64,000 bases of DNA from Acidimicrobiales bacterium (GCA_020628865.1 JAHDEJ010000005.1:124001-188000); one strand, 5' to 3'; counted from the first letter of the stretch, positions 1 through 6,958 are shown. A program made the numbers and translations. Notes: a model not told the origin generated them from the sequence alone.

Positions 1-516
1 GCCGACCCAGAAGCAGCCTTGCGCGACGACGAGCTCCTCGAGCCGATCGCTGTGCTCCTGTTCGAGCAGCAGGAGATGGTCGGGCACGGCCCGTCCGGCG
101 GCGTGCAGGGCGGTGACCATCCGCGTCAGCAGAGGCCCGGTCTCCCACACCCGATCGCGGCGCGGGATGAGGTCGACCCCGACGGCATCGAGGAACCGAA
201 CGACCTGATAGTTCCACGCCGGCTCGCCGTAGCGCGCGAGCACATCAGCGTCGGGGCCTTCGGCGTTGTTGTGGATGAGGAGCGGGATGAACTCCGTCTC
301 GATCACCTCGACGACCAGCGGATCCGAGAGCACGTCGGCGCCGAACTGTTGGCAACCGGCACAGCCGGGCACCTCCTGGAAGAGCGCGAACACGGGTCGA
401 CCCTGCGCTTCGGACTCGGCCAGTGCCGCGTCGAGATCCCGCTGCCAGCGCACCGTGCCGGTCTCGATCGACTGGGTCAGGGGTGGCCGGCGGGAGACGA
501 ACGACGGGAGCTTCAT
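1..516 (-). CDS. Thioredoxin-fold protein with MsrA-like C-terminal part (partial, 3' end outside window)
   Basis: An open frame of 172 codons starts at ATG 516 (complement) and runs off the left edge without a stop. Residues 49-55 read VPGCAGC, a CxxC redox motif in the position of the VPG(U/C)xx(T/C) motif of thioredoxin-like (seleno)proteins. The last visible residues (about 167-172) read GCFWVG, close to the GCFWG active site of methionine sulfoxide reductase A. I infer a fusion or close relative in which a thioredoxin domain may recycle an MsrA-like domain. The first 25 residues show no signal peptide, so it is probably cytoplasmic. It lies 63 nt downstream of the PrsW-type gene on the same strand and may be cotranscribed with it. 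Most of the MsrA-like part is missing, so its completeness cannot be judged. Confidence 0.7.
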   Translation of the reverse strand, partial: MKLPSFVSRRPPLTQSIETGTVRWQRDLDAALAESEAQGRPVFALFQEVPGCAGCQQFGADVLSDPLVVEVIETEFIPLLIHNNAEGPDADVLARYGEPAWNYQVVRFLDAVGVDLIPRRDRVWETGPLLTRMVTALHAAGRAVPDHLLLLEQEHSDRLEELVVAQGCFWVG

Positions 517-579
517 GGTGTGGAGAACCGCCGGCGATCGTCGGCTATTTCCTGGGACTGCGGAACCCCTCGTGAACAC

Positions 580-1776
580 TCAGGCGGAGGCCTCGGCGAG
601 TTGGGCGCGCAGTCGAAGCTCATCCGCCGGGTCCGGCGGCGTCGGATGGTCGTAGAGAGCCGCGAGCCGATGCAGGGCGGCGGCTCGGGCGTCGAACCGT
701 TTGCGGTCGGCCTTCTGCATGGTCCGACGCGCCTGTCGTCGGGCCGGCCATGTGGACAGTGCTGCGAGTTCGTCGGGCGGCAGCCCGTAGCGCTGACCGA
801 GGAACGGCAGGAGCTCGGTGAACCGCTTCTGGTCCCGACCGCGCAGGACCACCACCGCCACACCCGTTCCGAGGAAGAGGGCCACGAAGCCGAGAAGCAC
901 GATGAGGGTGAAGACCATGCCGGTTTCGTCCTCGGCAACGCTGAGTGACCCGTTCCAGGCTGCATGGCTGGCGATGGCCAACGCGAGACCCCACCATGCG
1001 GTGATGAGCGGTGCCTGCCGCCGGACGGCGAGGCCGATGGCCAGACCGGTCCACGCAGTGAAGAGCGGGTGGGCGAAGGGCGTGAGCAGCGCGCGTCCGA
1101 CGAACGTCTGCAGCAGGAGCCCTTCGCCGTCGGCGTTGAAGAAGTAGAGGAAGTCCTCGATCACGGCGAAGCCGATTCCGGCGAAGCCGGCGTAGACGAG
1201 ACCGTCCATCACGCCGTCGACTTCCTTTCGCCGGACCGCCCACACGATGGCGAGGCCCTTCATGATCTCCTCGATGATCGGAGCGGAGACGACGGCGGCG
1301 ATCGTTTCGGTCGTCGCGATGGCCGTGATCGTGTTGACGACCACGGAGACGGCTCCGGCGACGAACGACCCCCACAGGAAGGCGTGGAGGCGGGCCGACC
1401 AGGGCTCGGGTTCGAGTCGGTCCATCCACAACAGCACCGGGACGACGAGCAGGAGTGGAACGAAGCCGAGCAGGATCGCCAGGGGCACGAGTACGGCGCC
1501 GACGCCGATGAGCACCGTCCCGGGGAGGGCGGTGACGATGACGGGAACGCTCAGGAACGAGGGAAGGCGTGGCTTGCGAGCCTCGGCCTGGCCCGGCGGT
1601 GTGGCCACGGTGTGACCGGTCCAGGAGACACCGTCGTACCAACGCCACGGCGCGGCGTTCCACGGGTCGCCGTACCAGCCGGCCGTCATGCCGGTGGGCG
1701 GGGGCGGTGGTGCGGGCGGCGGGGGTTGGGACGCCCAGTCGGGGATGGGTGGTGGGGACGCCGCGGGAGAGGACAC
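580..1776 (-). CDS. PrsW-type intramembrane protease with DUF2510 head
   Basis: 398 residues from a GTG start at 1776. A proline-rich N-terminus leads into a DUF2510 motif at residues 33-57 (AGWYGDP...WRWYDGVSWT), a short module common on actinobacterial membrane proteins. About eight hydrophobic segments follow (72-320). The PrsW signatures are present: EExxK at residues 169-173, FAVIED at 203-208, a membrane-embedded His near 236, and HAAWN near 272. PrsW relatives are membrane metalloproteases (CPBP-like) that cut anti-sigma factors or other membrane proteins. No anti-sigma factor lies next door, so the substrate is unknown. The C-terminal 90 residues are charged and cytoplasmic. The Shine-Dalgarno sequence (GGGG, 3 nt away) is weak. 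Confidence 0.85.
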   Translation of the reverse strand: MSSPAASPPPIPDWASQPPPPAPPPPPTGMTAGWYGDPWNAAPWRWYDGVSWTGHTVATPPGQAEARKPRLPSFLSVPVIVTALPGTVLIGVGAVLVPLAILLGFVPLLLVVPVLLWMDRLEPEPWSARLHAFLWGSFVAGAVSVVVNTITAIATTETIAAVVSAPIIEEIMKGLAIVWAVRRKEVDGVMDGLVYAGFAGIGFAVIEDFLYFFNADGEGLLLQTFVGRALLTPFAHPLFTAWTGLAIGLAVRRQAPLITAWWGLALAIASHAAWNGSLSVAEDETGMVFTLIVLLGFVALFLGTGVAVVVLRGRDQKRFTELLPFLGQRYGLPPDELAALSTWPARRQARRTMQKADRKRFDARAAALHRLAALYDHPTPPDPADELRLRAQLAEASA

Positions 1777-1840
1777 GCCCCAATTCTGCGGGACTGCCCC
1801 GAGTTCCTGCGAATTCAGCCCGCCACGAGTGGCTCCCGGG

Positions 1841-1867
1841 TTGCGTGTCAGACACCCCGGCTAGTGT
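1841..1867 (+). promoter_or_regulatory. Candidate promoter for the rpsF operon
   Basis: TTGCGT (1841-1846) and TAGTGT (1862-1867) are separated by 15 nt, about 160 nt upstream of rpsF. The spacing is short, so this is only a plausible sigma-70-type promoter. A long leader would fit the autoregulated S6 leaders known in many bacteria. Confidence 0.25.
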
Positions 1868-1992
1868 CGAAAGCAGAATTCGATTCGGATTCGCGTCTCG
1901 GCGTTTGTAGGCTTGAGCGTTGGTCCTTGGGGCGCCGTCACGGCAACCCGGAGGCCATGCACAACTGCAAACCCTGCTCCGAAGTCCGGGGC

Positions 1993-2007
1993 CCCGGCCA
2001 CGCCGGG
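1993..2007 (+). promoter_or_regulatory. Hairpin in the rpsF leader just before the ribosome-binding site
   Basis: CCCGGC (1993-1998), loop CAC, GCCGGG (2002-2007) form a perfect 6-bp hairpin ending 5 nt before the purine-rich Shine-Dalgarno sequence at 2012-2020. A self-complementary CCGGGGCCCCGG overlaps its 5' arm and offers an alternative fold. Many bacteria carry an S6:S18-binding element in the rpsF leader. This may be the local equivalent, but I could not place the conserved CCG bulge with confidence. Confidence 0.3.
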
Positions 2008-2030
2008 TCCAGAGGGAGGTGATGCTCGTA

Positions 2031-2369
2031 ATGCGAGCGTACGAATTGATGGTCATTTTTGATGCCGACGTTGCTGATGCCGACGTCCAGAAGCATCTGA
2101 AGGGCCTGATTGCTGAGACAGTCGAAGCCGACGGTGGCTCGATCGCCAAGGTCGACAACTGGGGCAAGCGCCGCTTTGCCTATCGGATCAACCACAAGTG
2201 GGAAGGCACCTACGTGGTGCTCGAGATCCTGCTTCCCGAGGGCAAGAACCTCCACTCCGTGGATCGTGCCCTGCGTCTCGCGGACGATGTCGTCCGCCAA
2301 AAGATCATTCGGCTCCCCGAGCACGAAGCCACCAAGCGTGGTCTGCTCGGCGCCGACGCAACGGCTTAG
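2031..2369 (+). CDS. rpsF: 30S ribosomal protein S6
   Basis: 112 residues with the S6 N-terminus MRAYELMVIFD and the RRFAYRINHKWEG segment of the ferredoxin-like fold. S6 binds 16S rRNA together with S18 in the platform of the small subunit. The start at ATG 2031 is preferred because the AGGGAGGTG sequence (2012-2020) is 10 nt upstream. The in-frame ATG at 2022 is too close to it, and the frame's longer extension back to 1920 lacks S6 similarity. First gene of rpsF-ssb-rpsR-rplI, the usual bacterial order. 20 nt separate it from ssb. Confidence 0.97.
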   Translation: MRAYELMVIFDADVADADVQKHLKGLIAETVEADGGSIAKVDNWGKRRFAYRINHKWEGTYVVLEILLPEGKNLHSVDRALRLADDVVRQKIIRLPEHEATKRGLLGADATA

Positions 2370-2389
2370 AGCCGGAAAGGCGAAACACC

Positions 2390-2854
2390 ATGGCGTACGA
2401 CAACACAGTCACCATCGTTGGCAACCTCACCCGAGATCCCGAACTGCGCTTCACCCCGAGCGGTGCCGCAGTCGCGAACTTCGGCGTTGCCTGGAACCTG
2501 AAGGGTCGCGACGGGCAGGAAGACAAGGTCTCCTACTTCGACGTGACCTGCTGGCGTCAGCTGGCGGAGAACGTGAGCGACTCCCTCACCAAGGGCTCGC
2601 GCGTCGTCGTCCATGGCCGCCTCGACCAGCGGTCCTGGGAAACCCAGGACGGCGATCGCCGCAGCAAGGTCGAGGTCATCGCCGATGACGTCGCACCGAG
2701 CCTCAAGTGGGCGACCGTCGAACTCACCCGCAACGAGTACAAGGGCGACGGCGGTGGCGGCGGCTTCAGTGGAGGCGGCGGCGGTGCACCGCGCGCTGTC
2801 TCGAACGAGCCTGCTCCCGCTCCCCAGTACGACATGAACGAAGAGCCCTTCTAG
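2390..2854 (+). CDS. ssb: Single-stranded DNA-binding protein
   Basis: 154 residues. An OB fold occupies residues 4-108 ([20 protein letters not shown] start, [13 protein letters not shown] core), followed by a glycine-rich linker and the acidic tip NEEPF. That tip resembles the DDDIPF tail through which SSB recruits replication and repair proteins. Start ATG 2390 has GGAAAGG about 10 nt upstream. It sits between the S6 and S18 genes as in most bacteria, so its expression is tied to the ribosomal operon. Confidence 0.97.
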   Translation: MAYDNTVTIVGNLTRDPELRFTPSGAAVANFGVAWNLKGRDGQEDKVSYFDVTCWRQLAENVSDSLTKGSRVVVHGRLDQRSWETQDGDRRSKVEVIADDVAPSLKWATVELTRNEYKGDGGGGGFSGGGGGAPRAVSNEPAPAPQYDMNEEPF

Positions 2855-2891
2855 GGCCCCACCTCCCAGAACGAACAAGGAACACAGACAC

Positions 2892-3311
2892 ATGGCCAAG
2901 AAGCCAGTTCGCGTCAAGAACAAGGACAATTCACGACGCGCAAAGAAGAAGGTGTCGGTCCTCACGACCGACAAGGTCGAGTACATCGACTACAAGGACG
3001 TCAACCTGCTCAAGCGGTTCGTGTCCGATCGAGCCAAGGTGCGTGCCCGTCGCGTCACCGGCAACGACACGCAGCAGCAGGCTGAGGTCGCACGTGCGAT
3101 CAAGAACGCCCGTGAAATGGCGCTCCTGCCGTACACGACTCGCGTCACCACGCAGCGGAACAACCGCGGCGACCGGGGCGATCGTGGCGACCGCGGCGAT
3201 CGTGGCCCACGTCCGGACCGTCGTGACGACGCCGCCGCCGAGAACAGCGATGCCGCAGAGGCACCGGCAGCCGAAGCAGCTGAGGCTGCAGAGACGACCG
3301 AGGAGGTCTGA
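2892..3311 (+). CDS. rpsR: 30S ribosomal protein S18 with long C-terminal extension
   Basis: 139 residues. The first 88 are a normal S18 of the cysteine-free (zinc-independent) type, with [22 protein letters not shown] and the ending [15 protein letters not shown]. Typical S18 is 75-90 residues. Here about 50 extra residues follow: four consecutive GDR triplets encoded by 9-bp DNA units, a basic RPDRRDD stretch, and an Ala/Glu-rich acidic tail ending TTEEV. The tail is in frame, uninterrupted and followed by the normal rplI overlap, so it is not an assembly artefact of the kind that breaks reading frames. Its role is unknown. An intrinsically disordered surface tail is likely. The stop overlaps the rplI start by one base. 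Confidence 0.95.
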   Translation: MAKKPVRVKNKDNSRRAKKKVSVLTTDKVEYIDYKDVNLLKRFVSDRAKVRARRVTGNDTQQQAEVARAIKNAREMALLPYTTRVTTQRNNRGDRGDRGDRGDRGPRPDRRDDAAAENSDAAEAPAAEAAEAAETTEEV

Positions 3312-3760
3312 TGGACGTCATTCTCAAGTCGAACGTGGACGGCCTCGGCCAGCGAGGCGATGTCGTCTCCGTGTCCAACGGCTACTACCGCAACTACCTC
3401 CTTCCGCAGGGTCTTGGCTACAAGGCCACGAAGGGTGCCCAGGCCGAGGCCGAGGCAATGCGCAAGGCTTCGGCCGCCCGCAATGCCGAAAGCCGCGCCG
3501 ATGCCGATCTCATCGCCACGCAGCTGGTGCCGCAGGTCATCGCCATGTCGGCGAAGTCCGGTGACGGTTCCACGTTGTTCGGCTCGGTTTCCGCTGCCGA
3601 CATCTCGGAAGCGATCGAAGCCCAGACGGGCATCGTGATCGACCGCAAGGCACTGATGCTCGACGCTCCGATCAAGACCGTGGGATCCCACATGGTGATG
3701 ACCAAGATTCATCCCGACGTGCAGTTCCCGGTGTCGATCGAGGTCACGGCAGAAGACTGA
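3311..3760 (+). CDS. rplI: 50S ribosomal protein L9
   Basis: 149 residues, normal length. The N-terminal rRNA-binding domain shows [19 protein letters not shown] and the conserved GYYRNYLLPQGLGY. A charged connecting helix and a C-terminal domain (about residues 75-149, including SGDGSTLFGSVS) follow. L9 sits at the base of the L1 stalk and spans between ribosomes. The ATG overlaps the rpsR TGA (TGATG), implying translational coupling. A strong terminator follows 33 nt after the stop. Confidence 0.97.
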   Translation: MDVILKSNVDGLGQRGDVVSVSNGYYRNYLLPQGLGYKATKGAQAEAEAMRKASAARNAESRADADLIATQLVPQVIAMSAKSGDGSTLFGSVSAADISEAIEAQTGIVIDRKALMLDAPIKTVGSHMVMTKIHPDVQFPVSIEVTAED

Positions 3761-3793
3761 TCGACCGGACCGTCGGTCCAACGATTCGAACAA

Positions 3794-3834
3794 CTGGCCC
3801 CGCCCCGGCAACGGTGGCGGGGCCAGTGTCGTTT
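3794..3834 (+). terminator. Rho-independent terminator after rplI
   Basis: A perfect 11-bp stem, CTGGCCCCGCC (3794-3804) with GGCGGGGCCAG (3816-3826) around an 11-nt loop, is followed by TGTCGTTTT. It closes the ribosomal-protein operon and separates it from dnaB. Confidence 0.8.
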
Positions 3835-3896
3835 TCGGATGCCGGGGGAGCGTGGGACGACAAGTGTCGTTGGGAAGTTGTGACGACGTGGGAGTG

Positions 3897-4010
3897 TGTG
3901 GACAAGCCGGGGTCTGTCCACAGTCCATCCACAGGTGTGGATGGCGCGTGGGGATGAGATTCCCCCGGTTATCCACCGACAATCCCCCGGTTACCCACTT
4001 CTGACCCACA
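3897..4010. other. Cluster of DnaA-box-like 9-mers upstream of dnaB
   Basis: The 359-nt gap between rplI and dnaB holds seven sites resembling the DnaA box TT(A/G)TCCACA. They are a perfect TTGTCCACA on the minus strand (3897-3905), CTGTCCACA (3914-3922), CCATCCACA (3925-3933), the same sequence inverted (3936-3944), TTATCCACC (3969-3977), TTACCCACT (3991-3999) and TGACCCACA (4002-4010). The third and fourth form a 9-bp-arm palindrome with a 2-nt centre. DnaA boxes normally cluster at oriC next to dnaA-dnaN. Neither gene is visible here and no AT-rich unwinding element is evident, so a regulatory or DnaA-titration role for the dnaB promoter is more likely than an origin. Confidence 0.45.
3959..3998 (+). 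repeat. Two 16-bp direct repeats at 22-bp period
   Basis: TCCCCCGGTTATCCAC (3961-3976) and TCCCCCGGTTACCCAC (3983-3998) differ at one base. They repeat at 22 bp, close to two helical turns, so bound proteins would lie on the same DNA face. Each copy contains one of the DnaA-box-like 9-mers. Confidence 0.6.
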
Positions 4011-4119
4011 GGCATTTCACGGCACCATGGGACGGTGCCGATCACCCTGCCTGCCGCCCATCGTTCCGAGATTGTCAGACTCTGTCGGCAGGATGGACTC
4101 GACCAGAAGGTGACCGCTC

Positions 4120-5532
4120 GTGTCTGACGCTCCTCCCGACGACTACTACCCGGACGACTCCTATCCGGACGATCCCGCTCCGCCCCGGGGCGGCGGCTCG
4201 TCCGCTCGTACGCCACCGCACAACGTGCAGGTGGAGCAGTCGTTGCTCGGCGCGATGCTGCTGTCCCGCGAGGCGATCGACACGGCGCTCGAGACCGTCG
4301 AGTCGTCCCACTTCTACCGGCCGTCGCACCAACACATCTTCGATGCGATCTCCACGCTCGCCGCCAGTGGCGACGAAGCCGACGTCGTCACCGTCGGCGA
4401 CCTGCTCGATCGCAGCGGTCTGCTCGAAGGTGTGGGTGGCCCGGCGGCGCTGATGGATCTGCAGTCGCAGGCACCGGCCATCTCCGGCGCTCGCAAGTAC
4501 GCCGAGATCATTCGCGAGAACTCGATGTTGCGTCGGCTCATCACGGTGTCGAACGAGATCGCCGAGATGGCCTACAACCGGCCCGAAGACGTGGTGAAGA
4601 CGGTCGATCAGGCCGAGAACATGGTGTTCGAGATCGCCCAGGGCCGCAGCAGCGACTCCATGGCCGACATGCGCACGCTGATCGAGCAGAACCTCGATCG
4701 CCTCGAGATGCTCTACGAACGGGACGAGCAGATCACGGGTACCCCAACCGGCTTCGTGGACCTCGACGAGCTCACGTCAGGTCTCCAACCGAACGCCCTC
4801 ATCGTGATCGGCGCACGGCCCGCCATGGGCAAGACCTCGTTTGCGCTGAACATCGCCACGCACGCTGCGATCGAGGCGAATCGTCCGGTGCTGCTGTTCT
4901 CGTTGGAGATGGGCAATCTCGAATTGTCCCAGCGCATGCTTTGCTCGGAGTCTCGAGTCGATTCGAAGAACGTCCGAGACGGCAAGCTCGAAGAGAGCGA
5001 CTGGACCAAGATCAGCCAGGGTGTGGGTCGGCTCTCCGAGGCACCGATCTGGATCGACGACAATCCGGGTCTCACCGTGATGGACATTCGTGCCCGGGCC
5101 CGCCGCCTCAAGTCGCAGGTCGGCGATCTCGGTGTCGTGATCGTGGACTACATCCAGCTCATGACCGGTCGAGCGAACGTGGAGAGTCGTCAGGTCGAGA
5201 TCTCGGAGATCTCCCGAAACCTGAAGATCCTCGCCCGTGAGCTCGAGGTGCCGGTGATCGGCCTGTCGCAGCTTTCCCGAACGCTCGAGTCTCGTCAGGA
5301 CAAGCGGCCGATGCTGTCGGACCTTCGTGAGTCCGGCGCAATCGAGCAGGATGCGGACATCGTGATGTTCCTGTACCGCGACGAGGTCTACAACCCGGAG
5401 AGCCCCGACGCCGGTATCGCCGAGGTGATCGTGGCCAAGCACCGTAACGGCCCGACCGACACGATTCGGCTGGCCTTCCTTCCGCAGTACACGCGGTTCG
5501 CGAACATGGCCCGCAACCCGTCGACGATGTGA
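4120..5532 (+). CDS. dnaB: Replicative DNA helicase DnaB
   Basis: 470 residues from GTG 4120, with AGAAGG 9 nt upstream. After an acidic N-terminal stretch (1-30, YYPDDSYPDD), the DnaB N-terminal domain starts at PPHNVQVEQSLLGAML. The RecA-like domain carries Walker A GARPAMGKTS (231-240), the Walker B region VVIVDYIQLM, and the DnaB signatures LSQLSRTLE and DLRESGAIEQDAD. It is the ring helicase that unwinds DNA at the replication fork. There is no intein, although actinobacterial dnaB genes often carry one in these motifs. It is separated from the ribosomal operon by a terminator and by the DnaA-box-like cluster. Confidence 0.97.
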   Translation: MSDAPPDDYYPDDSYPDDPAPPRGGGSSARTPPHNVQVEQSLLGAMLLSREAIDTALETVESSHFYRPSHQHIFDAISTLAASGDEADVVTVGDLLDRSGLLEGVGGPAALMDLQSQAPAISGARKYAEIIRENSMLRRLITVSNEIAEMAYNRPEDVVKTVDQAENMVFEIAQGRSSDSMADMRTLIEQNLDRLEMLYERDEQITGTPTGFVDLDELTSGLQPNALIVIGARPAMGKTSFALNIATHAAIEANRPVLLFSLEMGNLELSQRMLCSESRVDSKNVRDGKLEESDWTKISQGVGRLSEAPIWIDDNPGLTVMDIRARARRLKSQVGDLGVVIVDYIQLMTGRANVESRQVEISEISRNLKILARELEVPVIGLSQLSRTLESRQDKRPMLSDLRESGAIEQDADIVMFLYRDEVYNPESPDAGIAEVIVAKHRNGPTDTIRLAFLPQYTRFANMARNPSTM

Positions 5533-6113
5533 CCACGCCCGGACGGTCACGATGGCAGGCGTCGGACGGCGCCCGTGGCGACGACTACGACCGGAAGTGG
5601 CGCGAGATGGCGGCGGCCGGCCAGGACCCGCACGGTGAGGTCGCGTTCGTGCAGCGGTACGAGCCGACGCAGGTGCTGGACGCCGGCTGCGGCACTGGCC
5701 GCGTGGCCATCGAGCTGGCTCGGCGGGGCGTGCGGGTCGTCGGATTCGACCTGGACCCGGCGATGCTCGACACCGCTCGTGCGAACGCTCCCGACATTCG
5801 GTGGGAACTGGCCGACGCGTCGACCGTTGCGTTGGGCGAACGGTTCGATCTGATCGTCATGGCCGGCAACGTCATGATCTTCGTGGAACCGGGGATCGAA
5901 GCCGACGTGGTGCGGCGCATGTCCGATCATCTGGAGCCGCAGGGCCGATGGGTCACGGGCTTCAGCCTGCTGCCCGACCGCTACGACCTCGGCACCATGG
6001 ATGCTCAGGCGAGTGCCGTCGGCTTCACGCTCGAAGACCGCTTCGCCACATGGGACGGCGATCGCTTTGTCGACGGAGCCGACTACGCCGTGAGCGTCTA
6101 CCGCCTGGGCTGA
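5529..6113 (+). CDS. Class I SAM-dependent methyltransferase
   Basis: 194 residues from GTG 5529, which overlaps the dnaB stop (GTGA). Motif I is VLDAGCGTGRVAIELARRG (about 52-70), followed by an acidic motif II (VVGFDLDPAML) and motif IV around DLIVMAGNVMIFV. The fold binds S-adenosylmethionine and transfers methyl to an unidentified substrate. The overlap with dnaB suggests coupled translation. A substrate connection to replication cannot be shown from sequence. Confidence 0.85.
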   Translation: MTTPGRSRWQASDGARGDDYDRKWREMAAAGQDPHGEVAFVQRYEPTQVLDAGCGTGRVAIELARRGVRVVGFDLDPAMLDTARANAPDIRWELADASTVALGERFDLIVMAGNVMIFVEPGIEADVVRRMSDHLEPQGRWVTGFSLLPDRYDLGTMDAQASAVGFTLEDRFATWDGDRFVDGADYAVSVYRLG

Positions 6114-6142
6114 CCTTCGAACGGCTGGCCGGCGGCGGGAGT

Positions 6143-6233
6143 ACAAGGGAAGGGCAGGAGCCACGGAGGGTGCCAACACCGAAGTGTTGTCGTGATGCGT
6201 GGAGGGAGTCGCGACTCCCGCCCCGTTCCTTGT
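6143..6233 (+). ncRNA. Predicted structured RNA (three-helix fold) upstream of a small membrane gene
   Basis: Complementary segments fold into a compact structure. P1 pairs ACAAGGGA (6143-6150) with TTCCTTGT (6226-6233) and continues as GGGC (6152-6155) with GCCCC (6220-6224). P2 pairs CCACG (6161-6165) with CGTGG (6198-6202), then, after an internal loop, CAACAC (6174-6179) with GTGTTG (6184-6189) around a CGAA tetraloop. P3 is the 16-nt palindrome 6204-6219 (GGGAGT/ACTCCC). The fold lies 30 nt after the methyltransferase stop and about 100 nt before the small membrane gene. It could be a riboswitch-like leader, but I do not recognise it as a known class. The strand is inferred from the downstream gene. 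Confidence 0.4.
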
Positions 6234-6336
6234 TGCATCCGGTGAGGGCGAATCACCAGACACTCAAAGCATCGGTGAGGCCTTCACGAAGCTTGAGGAC
6301 AATCTGAAGATGTCGCGGAACTGTAGGGTGCACGAG

Positions 6337-6558
6337 ATGGTTCTCGGTCAGACGCTGTTCCTTGGCGACAATCTGCTGCCGCTGCTCACGCTCGCGCTCG
6401 GGGGTGCGTTGGTGGCGGGAAACGCCATGGCACTCGTGCGGCCGCCAGAGCATCGACGCGACGCCGGCGACCTGGAACGGCCGCCGTTGATCCGAACGCT
6501 GGTCTTCATCGCCTTTGGTCTGGTGATGACCGTCTGGGCGCTTGCAACGCTGCTCTGA
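6337..6558 (+). CDS. Small two-helix membrane protein
   Basis: 73 residues from ATG 6337 (AGGGTG 7 nt upstream). An in-frame ATG at 6310 would add nine residues. Two hydrophobic segments, about residues 10-30 (LPLLTLALGGALVAGNAMAL) and 52-72 (TLVFIAFGLVMTVWALATLL), flank a charged loop with RPPEHRRDAGDLERPP. I do not recognise the family. The alternating hydrophobic/charged layout and the structured leader argue that it is real. Confidence 0.6.
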   Translation: MVLGQTLFLGDNLLPLLTLALGGALVAGNAMALVRPPEHRRDAGDLERPPLIRTLVFIAFGLVMTVWALATLL

Positions 6559-6562
6559 CACG

Positions 6563-6678
6563 CTGCGTCGAGATTTTGGGCGACGTCAGCGTCCTTGGCC
6601 GAAAAATGAAGCGCCCCCGGTCGCATGGCGGAACGCGACCGGGGACTTCCCAAGTCGAGTCGGCGGATCTCGACGTGG
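6563..6678. repeat. Nested inverted repeats closing a 116-nt foldable element
   Basis: CTGCGTCGAGAT (6563-6574) pairs with ATCTCGACGTGG (6667-6678), ten Watson-Crick pairs and two G-U. Inside are GACG-tcag-CGTC, CTTGG pairing with CCAAG, and a perfect 10-bp stem CCCCGGTCGC (6615-6624) with GCGACCGGGG (6635-6644). The helices are compatible with one branched structure on either strand. Confidence 0.5.
6600..6644 (-). terminator. Candidate terminator reading leftward (ribH direction)
   Basis: On the minus strand the 10-bp stem CCCCGGTCGC/GCGACCGGGG (6615-6644, 10-nt loop) is followed by GCGCTTCATTTTT, a stem plus U-rich tail. It could end the riboflavin transcript about 310 nt after ribH, or a separate leftward small RNA. 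Confidence 0.5.
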
Positions 6679-6958
6679 GCAGGGTGCACCCTAGAGGTTT
6701 TCTTTTCAATTGCATGTGATTTGAAAAGGAGTTTTTCGGGGTGTTTTGCCCACGAGGACAGCGATGCTCGATTTTCGTTGCGTTTTGCACGATATGTCGG
6801 TCGAGTTACAAAGATGTAACCACGCTAAGGAAATCGCCCGATCGGGCCGAATCCTTCTTCATCGAGCGACTCTGGCGGGTTTCGCTTCGGGTGGTGCGAG
6901 GTTTGTTTCGGGCGGGAAGCAAACCTCCACCACCCTCTTTCTCGTTTTGGGGGCCGTT

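Larger units (their letters stand above)
6559..6958. other. Non-coding island rich in inverted repeats
   Basis: No convincing gene lies between the small membrane gene and ribH. The stretch is locally AT-rich (6690-6800), unlike the rest of the window. Besides the nested helices at 6563-6678 it holds a palindrome AGGGTGCACCCT (6681-6692), CTTTTCAA/TTGAAAAG with an 11-nt loop (6702-6728), GTTACA/TGTAAC with a 4-nt gap (6805-6820), and GCCCGATCGGGC (6836-6847) flanked by AAGGA/TCCTT. Several could be operators. It could also be the 3' region of ribH mRNA or host a small RNA. Confidence 0.5.

Noticed and set aside
1920-2030. Upstream extension of the rpsF frame
   Set aside because: S6 similarity starts at ATG 2031, and the purine-rich ribosome-binding site is placed for that start.
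3168-3204. CRISPR or tandem DNA repeat at the GDR-encoding segment of rpsR
   Set aside because: The 9-bp units are coding repeats within a gene, without spacers.
3897-4010. A full replication origin oriC
   Set aside because: DnaA-like boxes are present, but there is no AT-rich unwinding element, dnaA or dnaN. Reported only as a box cluster.
4120-5532. Intein in dnaB
   Set aside because: The helicase motifs are contiguous and the protein has normal length.
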